Part shown: positions 43,649 through 52,114 of the stretch, in pieces | How the letters are laid out: the number at the start of each line of letters is the position of its first letter | Numbering within the stretch: position 1 is the stretch's first letter | Assembly (NCBI RefSeq): GCF_900110465.1 | Contig: NZ_FODV01000003.1 | Span: forward strand, 186,001 to 250,000 | Direction: 5' to 3' | Origin: Halogranum amylolyticum | Lineage (GTDB): Archaea; Halobacteriota; Halobacteria; Halobacteriales; Haloferacaceae | Length of the DNA stretch: 64,000 nucleotides | The notes under the pieces: generated by a model | Told to the model about the DNA's origin: nothing | Seen by the model: only the letters and a program-made list of their open reading frames with translations | The model's database searches: none | Made by a program: the position numbers and the translations under genes

Positions 43649-44912
43649 ACTCACCGCCGTCGTCCACGACGCCGCCGAGGTGGTCGTCGGCGACGGGGAG
43701 AAGCGCGCGACTCGCCGCGCCGCGGGAGGAGCGAGCGGTGAAACGGCGAGCACGCCGCTCACTCGTCTCGAAGACGCCGCCGTCGCCGTCGAAGACGGCC
43801 GCGTCGTCGCCGTCGGCCCGAGCGACGAGGTGACGCGGGAGCATCCGCCGGAGAACGCCCAGTACGCCGTCGACGCGACCGGGCGAAGCGTGGTCCCGGG
43901 GTTCGTCGACTCACACACTCACGCCTGCTTCGCGGGCGACCGCTCCGACGAGTTCGAGGCCAAGTTACGCGGGAAGACGTACCAGGAGATCATGGCCGAG
44001 GGCGGTGGCATCCTCCGCACCGTCCGCGCGACCCGCGAGGCCGACGGCGACGAACTCCTGTCGAACCTGCTGTCGCATCTCGACACGATGCTCTCACACG
44101 GGAGCACGACCGTCGAGGTCAAATCCGGCTACGGCCTCGACACGGAGACCGAGCTCCGGCTGCTCGACGCCGTTCGCCGCGCCGACGAGCAGCATCCAGT
44201 CGACGTCGTCCCGACGTTCATGGGCGCACACGCCGTGCCCGAGGGTCGGGAGACCGACGACTACGTCGACGAGGTCGTCTCCGAACAACTCCCTGCAGTG
44301 GAAACGCAGGGGGTCGCCGAGTTCTGCGACGTCTTCTGCGAGGAGGGCGTCTTCGCGGTCGAGCAGTCCCGTCGCGTCCTCGAAGCGGGAGTCGACCACG
44401 GCCTGACGCCGAAGGTCCACGCCGAGGAGTTCGCCCACCTCGGAGGTGCACAACTGGCCGCAGAGGTCGATGCGGCGAGCGCCGACCACCTCCTGCAGGC
44501 CGACGCCGACGACGTCGAGGCCCTGCTCGACGCCGGCGTGACGCCCGTCTTCCTCCCGGGGACGGCGTTCTCGCTCGGCGAAGCGTACGCCGACGCGCGG
44601 GCGTTCCTCGACGCCGGCGGCTCCGTCGCCGTCGCGACGGACTTCAACCCGAACTGCTACTCCCAGAGCATGCCCTTCGCCGTCGCGCTGGCCTGTACCG
44701 GGATGAAACTCACGCCCGCAGAGGCGCTCGTCGCCGCCACCGAGGGCGGCGCACACGCGCTGAACCGCGACGACGGGACGGGGACGCTACGAACGGGTGC
44801 GCCGGCGGACCTCGTCGTCCTCGACGCTCCTTCGTACCGACACGTCCCGTACAACTTCGGCGTCAACCCCGTCGCGACCGTCCTCAAGGACGGCGAGGTG
44901 GTCCATGAGTGA
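43641..44912 (+). CDS. hutI: Imidazolonepropionase
   Basis: A 423-residue amidohydrolase opening the imidazolone ring. FVDSHTHACFAGDRSDEF carries the metal-binding H-x-H, then YQEIMAEGGGILRTV, STTVEVKSGYGLDTETE, VDVVPTFMGAHAVPEG, VHAEEFAHLGGA and ATDFNPNCYSQSMPF (catalytic Asp). ATG at 43641 overlaps the end of hutG by 8 bp. The N-terminal segment contains a low-complexity insert (RATRRAAGGASGETAS) between early strands. Confidence 0.96.
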   Translation: MTELTAVVHDAAEVVVGDGEKRATRRAAGGASGETASTPLTRLEDAAVAVEDGRVVAVGPSDEVTREHPPENAQYAVDATGRSVVPGFVDSHTHACFAGDRSDEFEAKLRGKTYQEIMAEGGGILRTVRATREADGDELLSNLLSHLDTMLSHGSTTVEVKSGYGLDTETELRLLDAVRRADEQHPVDVVPTFMGAHAVPEGRETDDYVDEVVSEQLPAVETQGVAEFCDVFCEEGVFAVEQSRRVLEAGVDHGLTPKVHAEEFAHLGGAQLAAEVDAASADHLLQADADDVEALLDAGVTPVFLPGTAFSLGEAYADARAFLDAGGSVAVATDFNPNCYSQSMPFAVALACTGMKLTPAEALVAATEGGAHALNRDDGTGTLRTGAPADLVVLDAPSYRHVPYNFGVNPVATVLKDGEVVHE

Positions 44913-46500
44913 GTCAGAACGGGTCGTCCTCGACGGCGACTCGCTGACCGTCGAGGAGGTGGTCGCCGTGGCTCGCGACAACGTGCGAGTCGAACTCGCC
45001 GACGACGCCCGCGAGGCCATCCGTACCTCCCGTGAACGCATCGAACACATCGTCGAGAGCGGCGACCCGGTGTACGGCGTCAACACCGGGTTCGGAGAAC
45101 TCGTCGACACGCACATCCCTCGCGAGAAGGTCGAGGGGTTACAGACGAACCTCGTCCGCAGTCACGCCGCCGGCGCGGGCAGAGAACTGTGTCGTGAGGA
45201 AGTCCGGTCGATGCTCCTCACTCGCGTCAACGCGCTCGCGAAGGGGTACTCCGGCGTCCGGGAGACCGTCGTCGACCACCTCCTCGCGATGCTCGACTCG
45301 GGGGTTCATCCGGTAGTGAACTCCCGCGGGAGTCTCGGCGCGAGCGGCGACCTCGCGCCGCTGGCGCACATGGCGCTCGTCCTCCTGGGAGAGGGTGAGG
45401 CCGACGTCGAGACGGCAGACGGCGACACGAGACGGCTCCCGGGCGACGAGGCGCTCGAGACCGCCAACCTGGAACCGCTGACGCTGAAAGCCAAAGAGGG
45501 ACTCGCGCTCATCAACGGCACGCAGTTGACCGTCGGCCTCGCGGCGATGGTCGTCGCCGACGCCGAGCAGGTGCTCCGGGCGGCCGACGCCGCGGGCGCG
45601 CTGACGACCGAGGTGACGATGGGGACGACCGCCTCCTGCGATCCGGCCGTCCACGCGGCCCGCCCGCACCCGGGGCAGAAGGCGACCGCCCGGAACGTCA
45701 AACGACTCTGTTCGGGGTCGGAGATCGTCGAGTCCCACCGCAACTGCGACCGGGTGCAGGACGCCTACGCGCTCCGCTGTCTCCCGCAGGTCCACGGGGC
45801 CGTCCGCGACGCCGTCGCCCACCTCCGAGAGGCAGTCGAGGTCGAACTGAACAGCGCCACCGACAACCCCCTCGTCTTCGCCCGCGAACGCGTCGACGAG
45901 CGGGCCAGCGGCACGGAGGTCGGAGCGGTCATCTCCGGCGGCAACTTCCACGGCGAACCGCTGGCACTGCGACTCGACTACGTCGTCAACGCGCTCACCG
46001 AGCTGGCGGCCATCGCCGAGCGACGGGTCGACCGGATGGTCAACCCCAACCTGCAGGAACCGCATCTGCCCCCCTTCCTCACGGCCGACAGCGGGTTCCA
46101 GTCGGGGTACATGATCCCGCAGTACACCGCCGCGGCGCTCCTCAACGAGTGTCGCTCGGAGGGGCGGCCGTCGATGGACAGCACGCCGGTCAGCGGCGGG
46201 CAGGAGGACCACGTCAGCATGAGCGCGACGTCGGCGTTCGCCGCGCGACGCGTCACCGAGCGCGTCAGAACCGTCGTCGCCGTCGAACTGCTCTGTGGCG
46301 CGCAGGCCGCCGAGTTCGTCGACGAGACGTTAGCACACGCGCCGGGAACGGGCGCGGTCTACGAGAGCGTCCGAGAAGTCGTGCCGCCGCTCGTCGACGA
46401 CCGGCCACCGCACCCCGACATCGAGGCAGTGACGGCGCTGATCGAAGACGGCCTGCTCGACGACCGACTCGAAGCGACGCTGTCGGAGTCGCTGGAGTAG
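44905..46500 (+). CDS. hutH: Histidine ammonia-lyase
   Basis: A 531-residue lyase converting histidine to urocanate and ammonia, the first step. The MIO cofactor triad A-S-G is in GSLGASGDLAPLAHMALVLLG; the catalytic Tyr-containing GVNTGFGEL and later GNFHGEPLALRLDYV and SGFQSGYMIPQYTAAALLNE match. Its ATG overlaps hutI by 8 bp. Last gene of the four-gene operon, with identical 8-bp overlaps at all three junctions. Confidence 0.98.
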   Translation: MSESERVVLDGDSLTVEEVVAVARDNVRVELADDAREAIRTSRERIEHIVESGDPVYGVNTGFGELVDTHIPREKVEGLQTNLVRSHAAGAGRELCREEVRSMLLTRVNALAKGYSGVRETVVDHLLAMLDSGVHPVVNSRGSLGASGDLAPLAHMALVLLGEGEADVETADGDTRRLPGDEALETANLEPLTLKAKEGLALINGTQLTVGLAAMVVADAEQVLRAADAAGALTTEVTMGTTASCDPAVHAARPHPGQKATARNVKRLCSGSEIVESHRNCDRVQDAYALRCLPQVHGAVRDAVAHLREAVEVELNSATDNPLVFARERVDERASGTEVGAVISGGNFHGEPLALRLDYVVNALTELAAIAERRVDRMVNPNLQEPHLPPFLTADSGFQSGYMIPQYTAAALLNECRSEGRPSMDSTPVSGGQEDHVSMSATSAFAARRVTERVRTVVAVELLCGAQAAEFVDETLAHAPGTGAVYESVREVVPPLVDDRPPHPDIEAVTALIEDGLLDDRLEATLSESLE

Positions 46501-46524
46501 GCGTCGCGGAACGCCGCCGACGAC

Positions 46525-46773
46525 TTACGGGGTCGACGCCGACGAATCCGAGTCGGACCCTGATTCGGGACAGCTTGCGCGTTCGAGACGGGCGAGATGT
46601 ACCTCACAGCAGAGGTCGCTGCCGTCGACGCCCGGGAGTCGCCCGCAGTCGGGACACGGCTCGAACGATGAGCGAGAGTCGCCTCCGCCCTCGTGGTCGA
46701 CGCCGCCGTCGGCGCACAGTTCTCTTGCGACGTCGCGCCACCCGCCGCTCGGAGAGGTGCGGTCAATCGGCAT
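46525..46773 (-). CDS. Zinc-finger micro-protein
   Basis: An 82-residue protein with CPDCGRLPGVDGSDLCCEVHLARLERASC; the Cys/His-rich core could bind one zinc. It starts with ATG 46773, overlapping the preceding minus-strand gene by 11 bp, so they are probably cotranslated. The C-terminal is Ser/Asp-rich. No function known. It ends 24 bp from the hutH stop (convergent). Confidence 0.7.
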   Translation of the reverse strand: MPIDRTSPSGGWRDVARELCADGGVDHEGGGDSRSSFEPCPDCGRLPGVDGSDLCCEVHLARLERASCPESGSDSDSSASTP

Positions 46774-47008
46774 CGTCGCCTCCGTGCTTCTGGTGGCGAG
46801 TGCCACACCGGAAACAGCCCGTCCGGAGCGCCGGGTCGGCGCTCTCGAACCCGCAGCGCTCACAGCGCCAGTAGCGGTGGTCGAGCGCGCCGTCGCTGTC
46901 GCGGCCGTCGTGCGGGCCGGTGATCCGGCGGTTCGTGTCGGTCGGCTGGTCGTTCGGTCTGTCGGTAGCTTCTTGTGTGAGTCCGGGGGTAACGGAGAGT
47001 GGGCTCAT
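46763..47008 (-). CDS. RanBP2-like zinc-ribbon micro-protein
   Basis: An 81-residue protein. After a Pro/Asp-rich N-terminal half, HRYWRCERCGFESADPALRTGCFRCGTRHQKHGG forms a C-x2-C-x(n)-C-x2-C zinc site preceded by Trp, as in RanBP2-type fingers. Upstream on the same strand is a hairpin (47031-47050). The next gene (46525-46773) overlaps its end. Confidence 0.72.
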   Translation of the reverse strand: MSPLSVTPGLTQEATDRPNDQPTDTNRRITGPHDGRDSDGALDHRYWRCERCGFESADPALRTGCFRCGTRHQKHGGDDAD

Positions 47009-47030
47009 GTGTCTACGTGGGGCCCGGCGT

Positions 47031-47050
47031 CCGGGTGCTGCAACACCCGG
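47031..47050 (-). promoter_or_regulatory. Perfect hairpin in the 5' leader of the zinc-ribbon gene
   Basis: CCGGGTGCTGCAACACCCGG has 7-bp arms and a 6-nt loop, 22 bp before the start codon at 47008. Its position in a leader suggests a regulatory or stabilising RNA element, or a DNA operator. Confidence 0.4.
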
Positions 47051-47132
47051 GCGACTCGATTCTGCGTCACCCGACGACGCCGGGGTTGTCGATCGTATAC
47101 GCGGTGCTCTCTGGACGACGAACGTCGCGAGT

Positions 47133-47163
47133 GGCGACTTCAGCGCGGTGCGCTAAAGTCGCC
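47133..47163 (-). terminator. Long hairpin downstream of rpap
   Basis: Minus-strand RNA would pair GGCGACTT with AAGTCGCC (8 bp), then a one-base bulge pair and AGCGC with GCGCT around a 3-nt loop. It lies 28 bp beyond the rpap stop, before the next minus-strand gene. No T-run follows, so terminator function is uncertain; processing or stability element is equally possible. Confidence 0.4.
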
Positions 47164-47190
47164 GGACGTGGGGTCGCATCCTGCGTCGGA

Positions 47191-47805
47191 TTACGCTTCT
47201 GACTCCGGTGCGTCGGATGCGAGCTCGTCGGTGGTCTCGGTGTCGAGGCTCTCGAGTGCCCCGATGGCAGCCTGCGTGTAGCTGTCGACGGGCAGGTCGT
47301 ACTGCTCGTCGGCCATACGAGCGTACTCGTTGCCCTCGTCGTCGAACGACTCGACGCGTTCGAGCGTCCGCTGAGCGGTCTCGACGACCCAGCGGTCGCG
47401 CGTCGCGGCGTTCACCTCGGTGATCGACTCGGGTCGGACGGAGACGTTGATACTCCCGTCGTCCGTCTCGTAGGTCCGCGGCTTGCCGACGATGGCGACG
47501 TACGACGGTGCCTCGAGTTCGCGCAGCGCGCTCGCGGCCTCGGGTTGGTACTGTCCGGCGTAGACGAAGAACGTCCCCGTCGGGTCGACGATGCGGCCGC
47601 GCCAGTACTCCGAATCCTCGCCGACGTCCTCCTTCTCGGTCAGAGTGCCGACGAGGAAGACGCGGTTCGCGCGCTCCCCGGTGGGGAGCAGCAGGTAGAC
47701 CGGTGCACGTTCGTCGTCGGACTCTTTGAACGTGTAGCCGGCGTCGTTGAACTCTTCGGCGAACACGCGGCGGGCGACTTCTCGGGTAGGGACTGACTGA
47801 CTCAT
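47191..47805 (-). CDS. rpap: RPA-associated protein
   Basis: A 204-residue protein of the archaeal RPA-associated (COG3390) family. VFAEEFNDAGYTFKESDDERAPVYLLLPTGERANRVFLVGTLTEKEDVG and FFVYAGQYQPEAASAL, then VSVRPESITEVNAATRDRW are its recognisable OB-like parts. In Haloferax it binds its cognate RPA. It follows rpa with a 1-bp gap (same strand), so the two form an operon. ATG 47805 is chosen over an earlier frame extension. Confidence 0.9.
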   Translation of the reverse strand: MSQSVPTREVARRVFAEEFNDAGYTFKESDDERAPVYLLLPTGERANRVFLVGTLTEKEDVGEDSEYWRGRIVDPTGTFFVYAGQYQPEAASALRELEAPSYVAIVGKPRTYETDDGSINVSVRPESITEVNAATRDRWVVETAQRTLERVESFDDEGNEYARMADEQYDLPVDSYTQAAIGALESLDTETTDELASDAPESEA

Positions 47806-47806
47806 T

Positions 47807-48742
47807 TCACATCGACCTCGCTTTGATGAGGACGTCTTCCGCATCGGTTGGACCGCTCAGTTCCTCGAACTCGTCGGCGAGCACGTAGCGACCGAACGTC
47901 GGGCCGGTGACGCGGTAGTAGCGTCCGAGCACCATCGTGCGCATCTCGTCGGCGACGACGGTGGTGTCGAGCGCGTCCATCGCCTGCTGTTTGGCCTCCT
48001 CGAGCGTGACGCCGGTGAGCTCCTCTGTCATCTCCTGGTTGAAGATGACCTCGTGGACCTCGCTGCCGTCGTCGAGGACGCCCTTGATGCGGAGGTCGAA
48101 CTCGCCTTCGACGTTGCCGTGTTCCGAACAGCGACCGTTCTGGAGGACGCGCGTGCAGTCCTCCTCGGGACACCGCTTGATGAGGCCGCTGCCGCTCTGG
48201 ATGTCGACGAGCGCCCCTTCGACGGTGGCGCTGTCGTCGCCGACCTCGATCTCCTCGTCGAGTTCGGTGATCGTCGTCGTCCGGTTGAGTTTGACCGAGA
48301 AGTTCCCCTGGTACTCGTCGGTGACGACGTTCTGCAGGCTGTAGGACGTCCCCTCTTCGAGCGCCTCGAGTTCGGAGGTCTGGAAGGCGACGAACTTCAT
48401 CGTGCCGGACTCGTCGCCGACGAGACCGACCTGTGCGATGGACTCGTGGCCGGGGTCCCAGAGGTCGACGAGCTTCACCTTCAGGTCGACCCACTGTTCG
48501 TCCTCGTCGATGTCCGCGAGTTCGACGAGTTGACTGCCGCCGGCGCCGCTGGCGATGTCGTCGCGTTCGAGGCCCGCCTCGTCGAGGTAGCTGTTGGTGA
48601 CGCTCCGGCGCGCCTCCTCGACGGGGACTTTGTACTCGTTGACGAGGTTGTCCAGTCGCTCCTCGACCTCGTCGACGCTGACGTCCAGATGGTCCGAGAA
48701 CTGTGCCGCAATCTCCTCTGCGTGGGTTCGCAGGTCTGTCAT
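47807..48742 (-). CDS. Replication protein A, single-stranded DNA-binding
   Basis: A 311-residue RPA of the short haloarchaeal type: N-terminal helical region (DHLDVSVDEVEERLDNLVNEYKVPVEEARRSV), an OB fold (LVDLWDPGHESIAQVGLVGDESGTMKFVAFQTS), a second OB-like part and a zinc finger CPEEDCTRVLQNGRCSEHG. It binds single-stranded DNA during replication and repair. Size and one zinc finger resemble Haloferax rpa3 (paired with rpap3) rather than the longer rpa1, but this is my recollection. Upstream TATA-like box at 48803-48813. Confidence 0.9.
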   Translation of the reverse strand: MTDLRTHAEEIAAQFSDHLDVSVDEVEERLDNLVNEYKVPVEEARRSVTNSYLDEAGLERDDIASGAGGSQLVELADIDEDEQWVDLKVKLVDLWDPGHESIAQVGLVGDESGTMKFVAFQTSELEALEEGTSYSLQNVVTDEYQGNFSVKLNRTTTITELDEEIEVGDDSATVEGALVDIQSGSGLIKRCPEEDCTRVLQNGRCSEHGNVEGEFDLRIKGVLDDGSEVHEVIFNQEMTEELTGVTLEEAKQQAMDALDTTVVADEMRTMVLGRYYRVTGPTFGRYVLADEFEELSGPTDAEDVLIKARSM

Positions 48743-48802
48743 GGGTTCTCACTGCCTCTGCTTGAGTTTTCGACGAGAGGCATACGCCGGTTGGTTCCCG
48801 AT

Positions 48803-48813
48803 GGTATAAAAAT
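48803..48813 (-). promoter_or_regulatory. Putative TATA box for rpa-rpap
   Basis: The minus strand reads ATTTTTATACC, a strong AT-rich archaeal TATA-type element about 61-71 bp before the rpa start (48742), leaving a leader of about 35 bases. Confidence 0.5.
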
Positions 48814-48900
48814 GTCGCCACTCGGTGAAAGTAAAATCGAAGGGAAGGGAGCGTCAGTCATGCGTCTGACGCAGTCTAGAGCCCCTCGCGAACGGCTGAC

Positions 48901-49734
48901 TTACTCCTCGAACCGCACGTCCGCGACGACAGGCGCGTGGTCCGACGGCGGGACACCGTTCCAGTCGTCGTCGACGACGGCGTGTTGGAAGACCGACGAG
49001 CCCTCGGTGACGAACACGTAGTCGATCTTCTCGGTCGCGCCGTCGAACCGGTTGAACGTCACCGTCGGGCCGTGGTGGCCGTGTTCGGCGCAGTACTGCG
49101 CGTCGTACAGGCGGCGGCCGCCGCCGTCGGCGGCAGTGAGCAGTTCGTACGGGCGGTCGATCTCGGTGCAGTTCAGGTCGCCGGTGACGACGGCGGGCGT
49201 GTCGCCCGCGATGTCGGCGAGACGGCGGCGGAGCAACCCGGCGCTCTCCTCGCGGGCCGTCGCACTCCGATGTTCGAAGTGTGTGTTGCACACGACGAAC
49301 GACCGGTTAGTGGTGTGGTCGTGTAGTTCGGCCCACGTCGCCATCCGCGGGTACGAGGCTTCGGGATGTTTGCTACCGCTGACGTGGGGGGTCTCCGAGA
49401 GCCAGAACGTGCTGTGGTCCTGCAGCGCGAATCGGTCCCGACGGAACCCGACCGGGCCGTGTTCGCCCTCGGCGTCGCCGTCGACGCGGCCGACGCCGAC
49501 CCACTCGTAGGCGGGCAGTTGCTCGCGGAGGTACGACAGCTGGTGCTCGAGCGGTTCCTGCAGACCGACCACGTCGGGGCGGTGGAAGCGGATCACGCTC
49601 GCGACCCGGTGTCGACGGTGCGGCCACGCCAACTCGCCGTCCTCCTCGGTGTCGTACCGGACGTTGAACGTCATCACGCGCACTGTCTCGGTCTCGTCGC
49701 CGGAACCGGGGGGTGTCACACTCTCGTCTGTCAT
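48901..49734 (-). CDS. Endonuclease/exonuclease/phosphatase-family hydrolase
   Basis: A 277-residue EEP-fold protein. RVMTFNVRYDTEED (N with metal ligand), VVGLQEPLEHQL (catalytic Glu), VVTGDLNCTEIDRPY (D-x-N), and late SDHAPVVADVRFEE (D-H pair) are all present. Members cut phosphodiester bonds in nucleic acids or inositol-type lipids; this one has no clear substrate. The ATG at 49734 starts MTDESVTPPGSGDETETVRVM; a shorter ATG within (MTFNVRYD) would remove the first strand and is less likely. Confidence 0.9.
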   Translation of the reverse strand: MTDESVTPPGSGDETETVRVMTFNVRYDTEEDGELAWPHRRHRVASVIRFHRPDVVGLQEPLEHQLSYLREQLPAYEWVGVGRVDGDAEGEHGPVGFRRDRFALQDHSTFWLSETPHVSGSKHPEASYPRMATWAELHDHTTNRSFVVCNTHFEHRSATAREESAGLLRRRLADIAGDTPAVVTGDLNCTEIDRPYELLTAADGGGRRLYDAQYCAEHGHHGPTVTFNRFDGATEKIDYVFVTEGSSVFQHAVVDDDWNGVPPSDHAPVVADVRFEE

Positions 49735-49891
49735 TTCGAGCCTCCGGGCGTGGTGAACCGCATCTACCGCGGTGTGAGTGCTTCACCGACTTAAGACCGC
49801 CGTCGAACGGTCGGCGACGCGGCGCGAGCACGGACGCCCCGAGACGACCGGAGGCGACGGACCTTTGGCCTCGGCGGACGCATCCCGACGC

Positions 49892-50185
49892 ATGGACGAG
49901 CGGTTCGAACGGTTCGTGCGCACCACGTTCCGCAGCGCCGGACGACGGTACGCCGAGGCCCGCAGCGCCTACCACGAGGGGCGAGACGAGACGGGCGACG
50001 AGAGCGACCGGTTCGACTTGCCGCGAGACGACGAGGGGAACGCCCGCCTCGTCTGTCGCCGCTACGCCGAGCGACGCGCCGTCGCCGTCGACGCGGAGGG
50101 ACGTCCGGCCTGCTTCGACCCGGACCACCCCGACTGCCGAGGCTGTGCGGAGGACGTCCGCGAGGGCGTCGTCGAGACGTGGTGA
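49892..50185 (+). CDS. Small conserved protein, possible Cys-rich C terminus
   Basis: A 97-residue protein, MDERFERFVRTTFRSAGRRY onward. The C terminus RRYAERRAVAVDAEGRPACFDPDHPDCRGCAEDV has three Cys that could bind a metal. The pattern is familiar in haloarchaea but I know no function. The start at 49892 is preferred over a frame beginning 38 codons upstream. The nucleotidyltransferase gene begins 97 bp later. Confidence 0.7.
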   Translation: MDERFERFVRTTFRSAGRRYAEARSAYHEGRDETGDESDRFDLPRDDEGNARLVCRRYAERRAVAVDAEGRPACFDPDHPDCRGCAEDVREGVVETW

Positions 50186-50282
50186 CCGGCGGCGCTCGTC
50201 TCGATGTGGGAGACGGCGACCGTCGGACGGCACGGACGCCGCCGAGCGGCGGGGTTTTGTAGCGCCCGCGTCAGGGTCGCGT

Positions 50283-51332
50283 ATGGACCGACCGCTCGTC
50301 GCACTCGTCCTCGCCGGCGGCACCGGCACGCGACTCTACCCGGCCAGTCGCGCCGACCGTCCCAAACAGTTCCTCTCGCTCGTCGGCGACGACTCGCTTC
50401 TCGCCGAGACCGCCGACCGCGTCGACTTCGCCGACCGCACGTTCGTCTCGACGCGCCCTGCCTTCGCCGACGAGATCTCCGACCACGCCCCCGACGCCGA
50501 CGTCCTCACCGAACCCGTCGCCAAAGACACCGGCCCGGCGCTGGTCTACGCGACGCACCGAATCCGCGAGGAAGTCGGCGACTGCGTCGTGTTGGTGGTG
50601 CCGAGCGACCACACCGTGAGCGACCTCGGAAGCGGCGACGAGGCTGCCGCCGGAGGGGGGCACTTCGAGTCCGTCGCACAAACGGGTGCGCGAGTCGCCG
50701 CCGAGACGGGCGCGCTCGTCACGTTCGGCGTCGACCCCAGTCGGGCAGAAACGGGCTACGGCTACGTCGAACCCGGCGAGGGGCGGTCGCTGGACGGCGA
50801 AACGTACTTCGACCTGGCGGCGTTCCACGAGAAACCGGACGCCGAGACGGCGGCCGAGTACGTCGACGCCGGCTACTACTGGAACGCCGGTATCTTCGCG
50901 TGGACGCCCGAGTCGCTGCTGGCGGCCGCTCGCGACTCGCCGCTGGCGCCGCTCGTCGACGCGCTCGAGACCGACGACGGGTCACGGGGGTTCGACGACG
51001 TCCCCGAAGTGAGCATCGACTACGCGGTGATGGAACGTGCAGACCACGCTGCCGTCGTCCCGGCCGCCTTCGAGTGGGACGACCTCGGGTCGTGGGACGC
51101 GCTCGAACGCGTTTTGGAGGCCGACGCCGACGGTAACGTCGCACTCGGCGACGCGCTGACCGTCGACGCCGAAGACAACGTCGTCGCCAGCGACGACAAG
51201 CACGTCTCGCTCGTCGGCGTCTCGGAGCTTGCGGTCGTCGCGTGGGACGACCGGGTGCTCGTGATACCCAAAGAAGACGCACAGCGTGTCCGCGAGGTGG
51301 TTTCGCGGTTGAAGGCCGAGGGAAGGTTTTAG
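50283..51332 (+). CDS. Mannose-1-phosphate guanylyltransferase
   Basis: A 349-residue nucleotidyltransferase. VLAGGTGTRLYPASRADRPKQFL at the N terminus (G-G-x-G-x-R-L-x-P-x-S ... P-K-Q) is the GDP-mannose pyrophosphorylase signature; VVPSDHTVSDLGSG, FGVDPSRAETGYGYVEPG, FHEKPDAETAAEYV, YYWNAGIFAWTPESL and FEWDDLGSWDALERV follow. It makes GDP-mannose for glycans. No isomerase domain is fused, as in bacterial short forms. The stop codon overlaps that of the convergent SDR gene. Confidence 0.93.
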   Translation: MDRPLVALVLAGGTGTRLYPASRADRPKQFLSLVGDDSLLAETADRVDFADRTFVSTRPAFADEISDHAPDADVLTEPVAKDTGPALVYATHRIREEVGDCVVLVVPSDHTVSDLGSGDEAAAGGGHFESVAQTGARVAAETGALVTFGVDPSRAETGYGYVEPGEGRSLDGETYFDLAAFHEKPDAETAAEYVDAGYYWNAGIFAWTPESLLAAARDSPLAPLVDALETDDGSRGFDDVPEVSIDYAVMERADHAAVVPAAFEWDDLGSWDALERVLEADADGNVALGDALTVDAEDNVVASDDKHVSLVGVSELAVVAWDDRVLVIPKEDAQRVREVVSRLKAEGRF

Positions 51333-52114
51333 CTCCGCAGTCGGCCGCCGTCGACGGGGAGCGCGGCCCCGTTGACGAAACTCGCACGCCGACTCGCGAG
51401 GAACGCGACGACGTCGCCGAGTTCGCGCGGGTCGCCCACCCGACCGAGCGGGATGTCGTCGGCCCAGCTCCGCAGTCCCTCGTCGTAGCTGTCGTACTCG
51501 CCGCGCTCGACGGAGTCCTCCACCAGTTCCTCGATGCGCGACGTCTCGTGTGCGCCGGGCAGGACAGCGTTGGCCCGCACGTCGGGGGCGTACTCCCGAG
51601 CGAGCGTCTTGACGAGGCCGACGACGCCGCGACGGACGGCGTTCGAGAGCACGAGACCGTCGATCGCCTCCTGCACGCTGGTCGAGGTGATGCAGGTGAT
51701 CGTCCCCGCGTCGCTCTGTCGCAGGTAGGGGGCGGCCGTCTTCACGGTCCAGACGACGCTCATCACGAGCATGTCGTACGCGCCGTACCAGTCCTTCTCG
51801 GTCGTCTCGTCGAACGTCCCCGGCGGGACGCCGCCGGCAGAGGTGACGAGGTGGTCGATGCCGCCGAACTCGTCGACGGCGACCTCGACGAGGTCCTCGA
51901 TGCTGTCGGGGTCGGTGATGTCGGCCTCGACGCCGACCGCGCGTCCGGTCCCGACGCTCTCCAGCGCCTTCTCCGCCGTCGCGAGTTTCTCCGCGTCGCG
52001 TCCACAGATGACGACGTCCGCGCCCGCGTCGGCGAGCGCCTCGGCGCTCCCGTAGCCCAGTCCGGCGGAACTCGCAGTGACGAGTGCGACGTCGTGTTCC
52101 AGTTCGAGATCCAT
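51329..52114 (-). CDS. SDR-family protein with atypical active site
   Basis: A 261-residue short-chain dehydrogenase-like Rossmann protein. LVTASSAGLGYGSAEAL is the T-A-x(3)-G-x-G cofactor loop, VTSAGGVPPG the N-A-G-type motif. The catalytic region SVQEAIDGLVLSNAVRRGVVGLVKTL keeps the shape of S-x(n)-Y-x(3)-K, but the Tyr position is Ser and the Lys position is Arg. This LSN-x-x-R variant occurs in a recognisable subgroup of SDRs. NADP use and substrate are unknown. ATG 52114. Confidence 0.85.
   Translation of the reverse strand: MDLELEHDVALVTASSAGLGYGSAEALADAGADVVICGRDAEKLATAEKALESVGTGRAVGVEADITDPDSIEDLVEVAVDEFGGIDHLVTSAGGVPPGTFDETTEKDWYGAYDMLVMSVVWTVKTAAPYLRQSDAGTITCITSTSVQEAIDGLVLSNAVRRGVVGLVKTLAREYAPDVRANAVLPGAHETSRIEELVEDSVERGEYDSYDEGLRSWADDIPLGRVGDPRELGDVVAFLASRRASFVNGAALPVDGGRLRS

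Noticed and set aside
47009-47190. A small RNA or tRNA-like fold
   Set aside because: Hairpins are strong but there is no cloverleaf or known RNA family match; kept only as regulatory/terminator candidates.
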